64,000 nucleotides of DNA from assembly GCA_013397695.1 (NCBI GenBank), contig VYZI01000043.1:3949686-4013685 (forward strand). Reading direction: 5' to 3'. The notes under the pieces were generated by a model. That model was given only the letters and a program-made list of their open reading frames with translations. It made no database searches and had not been told where the DNA came from. Made by a program: the position numbers and the translations under genes. The stretch is from Centropus unirufus. Lineage: Eukaryota > Chordata > Aves > Cuculiformes > Centropidae. Below, in pieces: positions 1-14,000 of the stretch; position 1 is the stretch's first letter, and each line of letters starts with the position of its first letter.

Positions 1-2009
1 CTCATGCTCTTTCTTTCACCTTCTTCCAAGATCTCTTGTCAAAGGGAAGTTCAGAAGTATGTAGAGTGACAGCATCAGGGTTTGGCACAAGTCTCCACAA
101 TGGAATGAACAAGATGCTCATGGGCCAATGACCACAGGTGACGCGCACCAGCAGCTCTCAAGAGGCCTTAGCAGATGCACGAGCATCTTGGCTCTGCGTG
201 CCCAAGCATCTCTCTGCTCTCCAGCCAGGACTGCCTCAGATGGAGACCCACACCCCAGCCTAATTAGCTCCCAAGCTCAAATCCCGACTTTAGGGTTGTG
301 TTCGCATTGTTTTTGCTTTTTCTTGACTTTCTTCCTCCATCCAACTTGTTACAGTTCACTGCCAATTCAGCTAGCACAAGTATTCCAAGGAACACTTATT
401 AACCTAGGAATGTCAAGATGAGGAGTTAAAAACTGGGCAGGGAGAACAATTCTTATATTGCCCTCACACTGCAGGATAAATCCACAGTTATACATCCAAA
501 AGTACAAAATTGTATGTCAAATGAGTAGCCAGAGACTAGCTGGGCACCCAGGAGACGTATTAGTATTTGGACCAGCTACCAACAAAACACAAAGAGCCTC
601 CGTATGAGGAACAACTGCAGTGACTGGGTTTCTTCATCCTTGGAAAAGAAATTATTGAGGAGCGAAATTATAAATATTAAATGGGCTGAGGAAAGTAAAT
701 AGAGAATAGTTATTCACCTTTTCTCTCTATACAAGATCTGGGAGATAGTCACTGGGACTTGGAGGGGTCAACTCAGACCAGCTGGAAGAGGAAAAATGAT
801 TTTTCACTGAAAGACTGTTTAGTCTGCAGAGCTCCTTGCTACTGGATGCAATGAGTGGCCAGAGACAACTGGAGTAATTAATGGAGAAAATAAATTTGTT
901 TGGGTTACACTGGGAAGACCCTCAGCCACCCATCTGAGGCTTGGGGGAACACTCTGGTGAAAGGTCACTGTGAGTTTATGGCAAGACATTCCTTCATCAA
1001 TATTCACTCCTGGCCACAGCTGGAGACAAGATGCCGAGATGGATCAGCCTTTGGATAGATATTGGCCTTTGAAATGACTGGTGGAGACGGCACTGCCATT
1101 TAACACAACAGTAATAGATAACATGTTCAGGTCCACAGCCCTGCCAAAGTCAGGCTGATACTTAAACTACCACATCTAAGTTTTCAGCTTGGTAGTGAAG
1201 CTAGGGATGGACAGCTCGAGCCCACCTCCCACGTCCTCCAAATCCACGGCCGGTAATGCACTTCCCACTGATAAAGGAAGATCTGGGTTTCCAACAGCCT
1301 CTGTTCTCATACTAATCGTTAATCTGAGAAAAGACCCAGGGCTGATTTTCATAAGTGCTGAGTACAGACAGCCTCTACTTAAGCCAAAAGTAGCTCTGAG
1401 CCTTTGGCATCCAAGAAAACGAGGCTGAACCATCAAAATCTCCTCTGCTTAGAAACTCTGTGGTCCTACAGAGTCAGCTGCCACTGATTTGCTGCCTGGT
1501 CACTGCTGGGGAGCCGGGCGGTGCGCAGAGCACAGGTCAAGGCTGGGGTGAGGGTGCTCCAGGGCCACTCTCCAAGAGTGGTGACAATACAAAGCGAGTA
1601 AATCCCGTTCCAACGAGTATATTTCTAAAAGGGGTTTTCTTAGCAAAGGACAGCTTTGTGTGTGTGTTTACCTGCTTTGGGACATCACATCTCAACCCTC
1701 ACATCCCAAGGGGGCCTGTCTTCAGGATATTCAGGATATAGCATGATGAAAGCCCATTTCACATCAGGATGAAGGAAATTATTTCCCCTCCTTTTTTGCA
1801 CTGGACTGGGCAAAGGATTAACCCCACAATGCAGATTTACCTCCAAACCTCCCTCACACACCTCCCAGAGAGGAGGGCTGATGGGCATTTTATAAAAATC
1901 CCCTCCTTCTGTATTTACTTCCTAACCCAAATGCCAGGAGACAGTCGACAGCTGGCTTAAATCTCTGCAGCTCAGGAGATCAGCCCTCCCCTCCACCACC
2001 CTGGCTTTT
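1..2009. other. Intergenic, nothing recognised
   Basis: Unique sequence of average composition. No exon, repeat or clear regulatory cluster seen on either strand. Confidence 0.6.
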
Positions 2010-2215
2010 TCTAATAAAAATTAATTTATTATGATCCAGAGAGTTGAAATTAATCTGCCTCCGGAGAGGCTGTGTCTGGTGAGGCCCAGTGAGGAGGGAG
2101 GCAGAGGGCTCCGGAGGGCACATTAACAGTATTGTTGTGCTTAATGTTGTGTAGCCGCAACATCTGCTAATTTAATGCACGAGCAGCCAGCTGCCTCCGA
2201 CAGCTCCTAACAAGA
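2010..2215. promoter_or_regulatory. Candidate conserved enhancer block
   Basis: AT-rich homeodomain-like motifs (ATTAATTTATTA, AAATTAATCTG, CTAATTTAATG) flank a GC-richer core, with a SOX-like inverted pair AACAGTATTGTT at 2125-2136. The mixed texture and motif density are like deeply conserved non-coding elements near developmental genes. Conservation cannot be checked here. Confidence 0.35.
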
Positions 2216-3774
2216 AGAGGGCAGTGAAGAGAGGGGGAACAAGGGGAGGTTTGCAAGAGTGTGAAGGTGTGAAGGGATGGGGCTGCTTCCCAAGCTCTCC
2301 CCTTGGGATCCCATGTGATGGCAGCATTTGCTGTTGTGCCTGTGATTAAATCCTTGGGGGATCACCCCAGAATGGACCTGCCTGTTGCTCTCACACTCAG
2401 GATCTGGATGGAATCCAAGCTCTGCAAGGTCAGTGGTGAAGGGAACACTGGCAGGCTGAAATCCCCATTTCACCTCCTATCTGATAGGATAAGCACAGCT
2501 TGGAGAAAAGCACGTGCTCTGCTTAGTCCAGCTGCACCCAGAGCATACGGAGCAAGGGAAGGATGTCAAGGATGATATAAAGATGGTGTAAGGAAAATCA
2601 CACCTGTACCAAGCCAGGTTTGGTGTTATTCCTAAGCAGTTCATCCAAGCAATGGGTTCTTGTGAGCTATTTTTGCAAAAGTGATTATTCTTCTGCCAAA
2701 TGAAAGAAGATTAAAGAGGAAAAAAGAAATCCCAACCCTCAGACGACAAGAATGGTTCCCCACTTATGGAATGATAATCAATGTAAAGTTGTTCCATAGC
2801 ATCATGAAAGCAATATCATCATATGGGACTTTGTGTGGCTGGCAAGTCTCTGAGCTGGGTAGAGTGAACCTGAATAAATAAATATGGAAATTTTCTGGCT
2901 GCTCCTGGCTTCACTCCTTGGATGCCTGGGTGCATGTGGATGCCCACTCAGCACAGGCAGAAACCTCAGAGTCTTCCCTGTGCAGGGCTCAGACCAACAT
3001 GAGCTAGGGGATGGCTCAAAGGTTTACACAGAACCCAGGAGTGAAGTAAGGTGAGCCTTTAGCTGTCAATCAATGATCAGGGAGGAGTTTTTTAACCAGT
3101 ACAGCAGTGGGAGAAGGCTGCAAAACACAGTTGTGGGTGGAAAGAAAGCCAGAGGGGAGGTTTCGAATCCTCCCATGAGATGAGTGGCTCCAAGAGTGAG
3201 TCCAACCTCCTTTCCCAATCACATCAGATGATGCCTGGGTCCATTTGAGGTCTTCTTCATCTAGGAAGGTCCAAGGGTTGACTCCATACCTTCCATGACC
3301 AGAAGGTACAGGAGGGCATCAGTCATTGGAGAAGAAGCCAAGGTTGGGCAGCAACTCTGATTTCCCCTGTGTGATGAAGAAAGCCCTAGGGGTTTGAAAA
3401 CCAGGAGAAGGAGCAATCAGGACTCACGTCTAGTACCTGCTGAAGGAAATAGCCAATGGTAGCTCCACGGGGAGCAGGGATGGGAGAAGCCAGGGCTGTG
3501 AGACCCCAAAAAGTCAGACTGCTCATTCGCATATGGTGAACCTCTATAGGAATACAAGGTTCTTGGCCCTAAAAACTGCTGAGGACCCCCCACAACCTTT
3601 GGGCAGAACAGTTTCAGGACCCTGGCAGATCCTGCCTCCAGGTGAACCAAGAGCAACACAAACAGAGTGGGAAGAGATACTGCATTGGGCTAAAAGAATA
3701 TGGTAAACCTCTTAGGGAAAGGAATGAAATGATTTTTCTCAAATAACCAACATAAGGATTTGAAAATGAACATC

Positions 3775-3890
3775 TCTTAGTATTAATTTAATTAAAGCAG
3801 CATGCTGCCGTTACTTATAAAGCTAGAAGAATCAGTCTGTTTAATGGGTTCTCAGCTAATAAAAAATTAATTAAGCGTTTAGTGGGGATT
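3775..3890. promoter_or_regulatory. Homeodomain-site-rich AT block
   Basis: TTAATTTAATTAAAG, TTTAATGGG and AAAATTAATTAAG lie within about 90 bases, along with a perfect 12-base palindrome GCAGCATGCTGC at 3797-3808. It may be an enhancer core, or just AT-rich sequence. Confidence 0.3.
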
Positions 3891-5094
3891 CCAAATCCCT
3901 GAATTGGATTTAAAGAAGCCTGTTTCCATGTCTTTTTCAAGTGTTGCTTGTTTTACTATAACAGGAGACGTGTTTGATTGTGCAGACCTCCCATTATCCC
4001 TGGCTTGCAGGTGATCAGCCTTGAAATTCATTCTTGTTAGTTGATAGCTGCTCCATTCCCCGAAATGACTGTGACAGAGCATCACTAAGTCTCTGCCAGC
4101 CCTAAAAGAGGGCTCAGAGCTTTCCTTTCAGCGTTGTGCCAAGCATCTCCTCGCTGGTTCACAGATGATAAAGAATGAGCAGCAGAACAGGGCTGAGAAT
4201 GGGGAAATCTCCCCTTATTTCTGAGGTTCTATGGTTACACAGTGGGGAATGGCAGTGCATTAAGTGGTCTCCTTCCTGTATGTCTCTGCTTACAGATGTT
4301 CTAATGACTTTTCTCTCAGTAAATATTACCTATTGAACCTTTATTCCACCTCTCAACCCCATTCTCACCACCCTACAAGGCAAGGTTCACCACTGAGTGG
4401 TGAACTACACTTGCTTGTAGGGAGCAGGTACCACAGCCCAGTCCTGAGCTGGATGAAGATGACTTTCATCATCAACGTGTCTCAGAAATGCTCTTTACCC
4501 AGTCACTCCTCTTCCTGCCCCTTGCTTCCACCTCTCCCCCAGCCCATCACCCATGTAATCCCCTTTTTTCTCAATGTAGAAAACAACTCCAGGGAGCAGA
4601 TCTTGGCTTAAAATGAACTCATCCATTGGAAAACCAAAAAAGAAAACCAACCCCTCTTAAATGTATTTTAACTCCTAAGGGTTCTCCAATACATTTCCCA
4701 GTAAGAACAGTGAGGAGACTGGGTGGCATCTGGAAGCAAAGGCTGGTACATGGGGAGACAGCATTGCCTGAGCTGGCTGCCTACAATCACTGCTTGTCAA
4801 ACTGCACCCTGTGATGGAAACTACGGCCCCGAGCCTGTAGCTGGAGACAGCTCAATTTGCCTTTCATCTCTGGAGATCTTTTTTTTTTTAGCCATTCAGC
4901 ATGCTGACAATGTAAATAATACCAATAATATAAAAAAAAATAAAAAAATGCATCAAGTGTCGGGCAGGATGCAAAATTTTTCTGCCTCTTTTTTTGGATG
5001 GGGGCTAAAGGGTGGAAACTTAATAATGCTCTACCTGAACCCCTTAAAGCACAACATCTTTGAAGTAGCAAACTGGCAAATACACTCAATCAAT

Positions 5095-5340
5095 TATAAA
5101 TGAAATAATCTTCTTAAAATATTAGAGATTTGGGTGCTAAGCAATACTGGAAGATTATGGAGAGAAAATCAGTTTTAGAGCTTCCTAAAGTGACAGAAAG
5201 AGAATAATCGGAAGAAATGGTGAGAAGTTTAAAACGATTATGTAGATTTGTGTCAGTGAAAATGTCCCAGCAATCCTTAGCCGATCTCTCGTACGCTGGA
5301 AATAGATTACGTTCAATCCTTTCTTAAAGGGGCAGGTTTC
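5095..5340. promoter_or_regulatory. Candidate enhancer block
   Basis: Several GATTA/TAATC-type half sites (AATAATCTTC, AGATTATGG, AATAATCGG, CGATTATG, AGATTACG) are spread over 250 bases of non-repetitive sequence without any coding signal. Confidence 0.25.
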
Positions 5341-7752
5341 TTTCAAGTGTGTGGGTGGTTTAATTTTTATTTTTTCTATTTTTCTAAGCACCTTTGCATT
5401 ATTTTTAACCTCCAAATGAGGCTGGGCCCAAGGGCATGTCTGTGTTTCTTTGCTGTACTGGAGGTGCACACATTGGCGCAGGCTTTGGGGTATACTGATG
5501 GGAATGGTGAGCCCCATTGCCACCTCACAGTGTGTCACCCTGCACAGAGCAGCCACCAACTGGAAAGATGGATCAAGCCTGAGATATCCACAGGAGCAGG
5601 GCACTCCGTCCTGCTTATGCTTGGGCCAGGCAGGTATGGAGAGGTCTCATAAAGAACAATTGGTTTTTCTCACTGGAAAACAACTCTGAAATCAAGGTTA
5701 CATCCATCCTTACAGGAAACAAATCCTTCTTGGATGGTTCTGGGAAAAATGAGGTACCCAAGTTTGAGGAACTCACTCTCCCTGTCTTCCAGTGGCACAA
5801 GCAGCACCAAAGGAGCACAGCAGACACACTGGGAACAGGAGGCCACAAAGAGAGATTTGACCATAGTTTTAACACAAACAGGTTATGGAGAATCTTCACT
5901 GCATTTCCTTTGTTGATCTTGCAGCTAAGACCCTGGCTGATCCTTTACTGGCTCTGCACTTCATATTCGTGGCCTCATTGCAGATTTTTTGAATCATTTG
6001 GAACTCCCCCTTCACACATTTGTGTGCTTTTTAAGACAATCTCCAAAGATATCCCCAGAACAAAGGACTACATGACCTGAAAACACCTTTTCCATACAGC
6101 TATCTCCTTTGATGTGATGGTACTGCTTGGATTTGAGATACAAACCCAAGAGAACTCATGCCTCCAGGTGTGGTGGCTGCATAGGTCTGGAGAGGAAACT
6201 CTTGGAGCCCAGAGAGGAGGGCAGGACCTCATCAACCCCCCAGAACCTCAGAGCTGGGGTTTGCAGTCAGAAGCAACAGAATAATTCAGAGGAAGAAAAT
6301 AAAATAAGAAAAATTCACATCAATGTCAGGGCTGCTTTTAAAGATGGTGCAATTAAGCCGAGGTGTTGGTGAGGGCTGTTGTTAATTGATAGCAAAGAAG
6401 AGTAGGTTGTCTCCGGGCAGAAGTGGGTAATGTAGGTAATCTTCAGAGAGGATTTGTCTAAAGAGATGGAGGTTTGGGAATGGAAATTCCTGGAGATGAG
6501 CAGGCGTGGAAGAGGAAGATCAAATCTAGTTTGTCAACAGGCATCAATGAGATGTGGAGTCACCAAAAATGATCCAGACTCTCTAAGAAGATATTGCTGC
6601 CTTCGCTCAGGACCCACACATCAGTTCATCCCTGCACTCATAGATCTTGTCAGTAGGGGAAAAAAGCTTTTTTTTCTTTTTTTTCTAAATCAGGTGTGCT
6701 TAATTGCAGGGGGAAAAAAAGGTCATCTTTTTGAAAAAGTGCATTTTCTTATTTAAACATGAAAAATATTTATTCTCCTGTTTGGGCTTTTCTCTCCTCA
6801 TCTGTTTATTGTTTTCTCTATCTTTATTTGCCCTTACTTCTCCTTTCCTGGGAGCCAAAGTGCAAAAAGAGCAGAGATGGGAAAAAAACCAAAAACAAAT
6901 GAAAACCTCTCCTAGAGGTGCTTGCAAAAGGCAAAAGGGAAAAGCTTTCCTAAAAAAGCTTGCAAGAAAGTGAGTACAAAAGATAGGTTTATAAAAAAAG
7001 TCCTACTTTTCAGCATCTCTAAACACCGAAGGTGTTTTTCTTTGGATTTGGAGGAATTTGGGCATCATTTCAACTTCGGGTTACTCTCCGTGCTGCTCAT
7101 CCCCTGGACAATCAGGGTTGTTGTGGTCTCACTGTCTATAGTAGCTTCCCCAGATCTACTTCATCTAATTCCCACCTCTCCCTAGGGATTTAGACAGTCA
7201 GAAATCACAGCCCTCACCTGTCGCTGATGGAGAGGGTAGGCAGAATTAGCTAATGTTTGTAAAGCTCTTAGTAGATGACAGTGCTGTTTTGTGGTACTGC
7301 TTCCATATTATAGCTGGATGCTGCTTGATAGTCAGGCATGGAATCAATTTTTGAATAATGGATATTAGAAATGTCAACTATGACACCCAGCCATAAAGCC
7401 TGCTGCACGCTGAGTGCCTATATATTGTTTCACACACTTAATATACAGTGGAGGCACTGTAATTACTCCTTGCTAATCCCCACACTTTATAATCTGCCCA
7501 TACGTACAAAACCTGGCTGCCTTTTCCCACCTCTCTGCAAAGATTTCAGAGCACAAGCTGCACCTAGCTGTCACTGCACTAAGCCACCACTATTTTTTTC
7601 CCAAAATATTGCGAATTGCCAAGCAAAGATTTATTAATTGCACTTATCCAGATCCCTAGACCTGCTCCCAGCCTGCATCTATTACCAGCAGTCACTTAGC
7701 ATCAGTGGGATAGGACAAGTTGCTTATCCAGACAGCAAGAGGCCCTCAAATA

Positions 7753-8081
7753 AATCACAGAATCACAGAATGCCCTGAGTTGGAAGGGACCCACGAGGAT
7801 CATCAAGCCCAACTCCTATCCCTGCACAGGACAAGCCCAATTTTCCTAATATCCAACATAATCCTCCCTTGGCACATCTTCCTGCCATTTTCTCAGGCCC
7901 TATCATTGGTCACCAGAGAGGAGAGAGCAGTCCCTGTTCCTCCTTCTCCCCTTGTGAGAAAGCTGTAGACCATGATGAGGTCTCCTTTCTTCTCCAGGCT
8001 GAAAAGACCAAGTGACTTTAACTGTTCCTCATGGCTTCCCCTCTAAACCCTTCACTGACTGTGGCCCTGCTCTGGACATTC
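7753..8081 (-). mobile_element. CR1 LINE 3' fragment with internal deletion
   Basis: The + strand begins AATCACAGAATCACAGAATG, the reverse complement of the CR1 3' octamer tail, then GTTGGAAGGGACCCACGAGGATCATC, which is typical of avian CR1. It continues through matches such as TTCTCCAGGCTGAAAAGACC and ends near GCTCTGGACATT. Homology jumps at about 7841, where the order of recognised segments implies that roughly 120 bases of the usual element are missing. The copy is 5' truncated, as most CR1 copies are, and has no coding capacity. Confidence 0.95.
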
Positions 8082-11000
8082 AAATGACTCTATGCTAGCA
8101 CAGATCAGGCAGAGCCACAGCGTTGATGGCTTACGGGCTCTGATTTAAAAGAAAAGGGTCTTGAGGTAGCCTCTGCTCACAGTCAGTCAAGATATAAATC
8201 CTGAACTGGCTTTAGAAAGCAAACTGTGGGTGTCACACGTGGAAAAACCATTCAACGTGTGGAAGTACCACCTTCATCTCAGAGCAGGTGTTTACTTACA
8301 CATCATAGAGGTAAACTGAGGCATGCAGCAGTGGAGGAAGAACTGTAGGTTGGATCCGAAGCCTGACAGCTTCACCTGCAATCTTTGTCCTTTACTTTTT
8401 AGTTTAATTGTTTGGGTTTTTGTGTTATATCAGTCTGGGGCAACCTGGGTATGAACTGGTACCCCGGGATGCTGTGTGCTGACTCACAGTAGAAAGTCAG
8501 TCTCCACCCAAGTGTTTCATTTCAGAGCCATACTTAAGGAGCAGAGCTCAGAGAACAGAAAAACCTGTCTGCAAGGAAGTCACAGTTTAAGAAGAAAAAA
8601 CACATTTACAAACCCATGCAAAATATGACACTTCTGCACGTGCTCTCAGCCTCCTTGAAGTCATTTATTGGGTTAGGGCAGAGTTGCATCAGACTGATAC
8701 TGCTAGGTCTCAGTTCTCAGCAACTGAGGAACCAAGTTGCTTTATTTTAAATTTAAGGAGTGCTAGGGAAGCAAGCTGGCACCCACCTGCTTGAGATTAA
8801 TGATAGCAGCACCATGGCTCACTGTGCACGAGCCACATGGCTGCTGCCTGCCCTGCTGGGAGCCAGCCAGAACCTGCGCCAGCCCACCACACACAGACCC
8901 AACATCACAGCCCCAGAGCTCTGCAAACTGCGCAAGACAAGCCACATGCCGGCCTGAAACAGCTCTGAGCCCCAAACTCGATTATTGCTTAACTTTCCTG
9001 CCAAGCCTCCAGGTCCCTCTGTGCTAAATCATTCCCCATCGATCCGTTCCCATTATAAAGCTCCTGTCTTCCCCACGAGCATGCGACTCCATACGACTCG
9101 ACTTCCAGCACAATTGAGCTCGGACCCCAAAAATCAATACTGCAGCAACCCAAGGATCAGAGGCCAATGAGGTCTTTAACAAACGTGCCTGGTGCTCTTG
9201 ACTTGAGTAGGCTTCAGCCTACTTTGAGGTCCTTTCTGATCCATCATGTGTTTGTTCAAGTTGTCATAAAGCAAATTTGAAGGCATTGATCCAGGCAGAA
9301 TGAAGTTGTGAATATCAGATGGGGGAAGGAAGGGGAAGAATAACCCTAGAGAAAGCGTTTTAATAGCTTATAGGAAACGCCTGTCTGAGCCAGAGGAAAG
9401 CAAATTAGGAAAATGTAAATGAAATAAGCTTTTTCTATTTTTTTCAGCCTTTCTTTCCTCTGGAGAGAGAAGCTACCTTGTTTTTTAAGAATAACAGAAG
9501 CAAACAATGTTTTTAACTGTAATATAGGGCTGTTTTTTTCCTAATGGATGAGGGCTAAGACTACATATACTTGAGATATTAACTGTGAACAATATAATAT
9601 AAGGATAACTTATAAATATATAGAAATTAACAGGCCAGATCCCTCTCTGCCATGAAGACACATGGCTCTGCTGAAGCCAATTCAGCCCCGGTTTGCAGAC
9701 AAGACCCAGGGAAACTAATTTCAGAGCAAAATAACTGAAGAGGGAGGAAAGTTGCTTTCCATAAAATGTGATCCTGATGACAAATGATCCAACCACCTGC
9801 AAAATGTATTAACAAGGTTTTGCTATGCAACAAATTGCACAAAAACCAATTGAATTTATTATAAGGGTCGTTCATCTCCCTGGCTTTTTGTTACTTTTCA
9901 TTCAGCTCCAAATCTTTTCAAAATTCATTAAATGAAACATAATCAAAATTCACATTTCTGCACCTTTTCTTTCAAGTCCAAACGAGGACCCTAGATCCAG
10001 CTTATCTCAGGTCTGTTTTCAGACCCACCACCCATTTTCTACAAGGATAAATCTATTCCAAGGTTTGAAGATCACTTAGAAATGGGGATCAAGACTGGGA
10101 TTTTTTGTGTAGGAGATATCCACTTCACTTTCACAGTCCCTGAAAAACAACTTGGCTCTGAAATGGAGGTTATGTTAGGAAAGGAGCTGTCACAAGTAAG
10201 ATGGAAAGCAGAGGCTCCCCAGACAATCCAGCAATGGAGCCATAGTGGGTTATCCCACTGATTATTTTGTTCAAACACATGCACCTCCATGCATCAGAAC
10301 TGTTCTGAGGGCTGCGTTGTCTTTGTGCAAACTCTGCTCTGCTCATCACACCCCCCCCAGCTCCTCATTTATTTCCAGGTGCAATTCAAACCTGTCTGGC
10401 ACAGGGGTATCATGAGCTTGCTCCATCCTCTTGCCTGATCTCTGACTAGCAGCCTCTGTCTGCCCACAGCTTTCCCTGTCATTCAAGATTTGTCCCTTAA
10501 GAAGTCCCAGGGAAACTACCCTCAGGTTCAGTCATCACTGGTTAGGCCCAGAAATCCCAGTTCAAGAAAGCTTTTCAACTTTTTTCCTGTCACTCACTGT
10601 GGATGAGTCGTGACAGGATTGTCCCCTCTACAGGAAAACTCATGATTTCATTTTTCCTGCCAGTCCAAACTGTAATGAAAACAAAAAGTGCTGAAGTTTC
10701 TCATGCTGCTCTTTCCTGCTGAGTAGAAGTGAACTAAGGTGGATGAAATTAAGTGTCCTTACCAATTTTGTTCACATTTTTCACAGAGTACTTTTTGGTT
10801 TGATGTTTATTTTAAGCAAAAACATGAAAACAGTCCATTCGGTCACTCCTGCGTTAATGAGACTAAAACACCAGTTCCCCTTCTGACCTGTTCTTCACCT
10901 GTAAAACTTTTGCTCTTCTCTTATCAACATTATCCAGTAAAAAAACTGGCTCAGAGAAGATTTTCCAGCTGGGTGCATTTGCATCTTTGCATGCTTGGCC

Positions 11001-14000
11001 ATTTCCAGGGAAATCAGGGCAATGCCGCAATTTAAGCACCTCTCTGGAGCAGAGCTGTGGTACCTAGGCTATCCCAAGCTTTGTTTCATATTGCGGTGAC
11101 GGAGGAGAAAACAAGATGTCCATTGCTAATGAACAGAGAGAATCAACTTTTGCTTTTACCATCCTTGATCCTTCCCTTGAATGCATTCCCGTTTAGAACC
11201 ATCTTTCCTCAATTCAAATTGCTCCTTAATTCCTCCTTTTTGAGCATACCTGACTACAAGCTTTTCCCCATATCCATCAGTTCTTGTGCTCACTGTAATA
11301 GTCTGCATGAATGTTTGCTTATATTATCGCTGCTTTAAGTTACGCCGCCTCCACCTTGCACTCTTTGCTCTATCTCAATCTATTGCTTTACCCCACTGCC
11401 CGTCTGAGAGCAGCGGCTGCACACACTTCTGCAAAGCGTTATCTCATTATTTCAATTCTATCTGCTAAAGCATTTGGAGAGACAGTGTATTAAAGACACT
11501 ATATAAAATAAATTGAATCGAGAGGAAATCTATATACCTAAAGTTGTAAAAAGGAATAGTCTCTGGTGATGACTCCATTTCCAGGAATGGCATTGTAACA
11601 AGGCAGAGCACATTTCTCGTCTGAATTTTAAATAGGTCTGCTTAAATTGAGCAGAGATGGTCAGGCTTACAAGGCTGGGGTCTTTGTCCCAGATGGTGGG
11701 GGCTTGGATTGGCTGGGTAGAGAGGTGTAAGAAGCAGGGAATTGGTGCAACAGTCAACCTGCACCCATGCCTGGGCTCCTTCAAACCATCGATCCACCAT
11801 GACAGCGTGCCCAGCTCAGCTGGGAGCCACAAAGAGACCCACACGGCTTCTTTCTCAGCTGGTCCCTTGGGCATTATCCATTGCTAAGGTAGCCCCGTGG
11901 TGCAAACGTGGGTAGGTGCCCCTCCTTTGGTCCTCAAGTCACACAATTGCAGTCCAACCTTCCTCCCTTTGCAGTTTGCCTTGGCACACAAGGCAGGTGC
12001 AGTTTTTATGCACGGAAGAGCAAGAGACTGGCTGCAACCACAGCATACTGAAATGGGTTAATCACTTGTCTAGATGACTATAAGAGAAGACCCTGAGTTG
12101 GACAAGTGTTCCAACAGGGGCTTGGGTGCAGGTTTCTGGACCAGAGGATGATGCAGTTCTTGGGTCTATGACCAGGGAGGTGAGGACAGATCTTAGCTCT
12201 GCATTGCAGAAGAGAGTTCTGCTAGTCTGTAGATCAAAAAAGGATCAGAGGGGACTTAGAAGAAGACATCCCTATCCACAAAATATATGATAGGGCTGAC
12301 AAACCCACTCCAGAAATTCTGGGGGTACTGTCAAGTAAAATAGCTTCTCCACATAAACCAATACATCATGGTCTTAGCTGAGCTATGGTCTGCGATGAAC
12401 CTTCCTGATTCCCAATTGCTGCAACTCTGGACTCTCCTCTGCATCCCAAGGTGTGAGAAGGCTTTTCCCACTGGTTTATTCTTGTCCTTAAAACACCAGA
12501 TTTCACAGGTAAGTGACAGGGAAGTTAGAGCCATGCCATGAACTTACTGCAAGAATGGGCCAAGTCACAGTCTGGATACTCTGCAATATGGGAGGATATC
12601 CATAGGGGAAGGCTTTCTGCCAGTGAGTCCCAGAGACATTCTCCCTAATCATTTCATCATTTGTCTGTTTGGGGGAATGGCTCAGCTAAAATTATGCCTT
12701 TTTCAAGTTCAAAAGAGAAAAAAAAAGAAATCTGACTCACACCGTGTGCTCCTTCAGCCGTCCTGATTCAAAGTGTTCTCAATTCTCTGTTTCTTGTTTT
12801 GCAACTTTTAATGTCAGCATTCAAGCAACTTGAAGGAAATACTCATCTCCTAATAATACAAAATAAAATGGTGAGAAGTAAAGAAGAAATTTTCATTGCA
12901 CCTGAACCAAGGTAACTACTTCAGTATTTTTCAGACTGGTTTTTATTTTTCTCTTGGTCCTAGTTCAGAATCATGTCTGAAAATAGATATTCCCAGCTGG
13001 AAAAAACTATTCCTCAAGCTTTGCATGGTGACTACCAGCACCTAGATAATGCTGTTGCAAAGGAGGAGGGATCTATAGCAAACCACGGGATGCTTCCAGC
13101 ACCTCATGCTATCTGCAGCCCTGAGGAGCAATGAATCAACAAGGTCTTCCCAGCATTTTTTACTCTCCTTGTCTTCCCAGGACTCAAAGCTCAGTGTCAA
13201 CAATACATTGGCTATTCTTTCACTTTTTCGGGGAATAACTGGTGGTTACCTGCATTCCAGGAACAGCCCAGTCTAGTAGCTTTGCTCAGATGATGAAATT
13301 CAGATTCTTGAATTACTTAGGACTACTGCATTTTAATGCAAATATCAAATATTCCAAATTGCAGTGAGGAAATCAGTAGGGCAGGCTATAAAGTGACAAT
13401 GCATCTCTCCCAGAAAAGCAGCCTTTGCTGCTGGATCACAGCTATTGCCAAGAAAAAAAAAAAGTAATAATAGAGCAAATGTCTGGAGGAATTTCTCCTC
13501 CCTATCTTTCTCTCTTTCTGGCTCATTATTTCTTTATAAGGCTCATCACTATCAGGTCTGAGGCTCGGTCACTGACCCATGAAAGCCTGGAAGGAGGAAA
13601 GCTTTCAAATGCTGTATGACACAGCTGAACTGATTGAAGAGAGATGGAGAGAGGCAAGTGCAGTGACAACTGAAAGGATGGGTTTCCTGGGTGCCTGCAT
13701 TGGATGTGGCAGGACCAGGCTCCACTAGTATGTGCCCAGCTCTGCACAGCCTCAGCATTTCAGCTTCACTGGAAATATGATTTTCCGGCATCCCACACCC
13801 TGAATCCAAAGGGGATTTACTGAAATTCTAGTGGAAAAACTTTAGGCAAACAATATAAAAAAAAACCATTGAATTTTTTTATAACCATTCAGCGGGAGTG
13901 AGTTCTAACCCAGCTTAAGCCAATTATATCAGGACTGTTGTGCTCTGTTCCCATCCTGCCCTATATGTCTATGCCTTCCTGTCCCCCTCCTCATGCTCCT

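Larger units (their letters stand above)
2216..7752. other. Intergenic, apart from two candidate blocks listed separately
   Basis: No coding exon is seen. A-rich low-complexity sequence at 4926-4950 and T-rich tracts near 6667-6690 are the only simple repeats. Confidence 0.55.
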
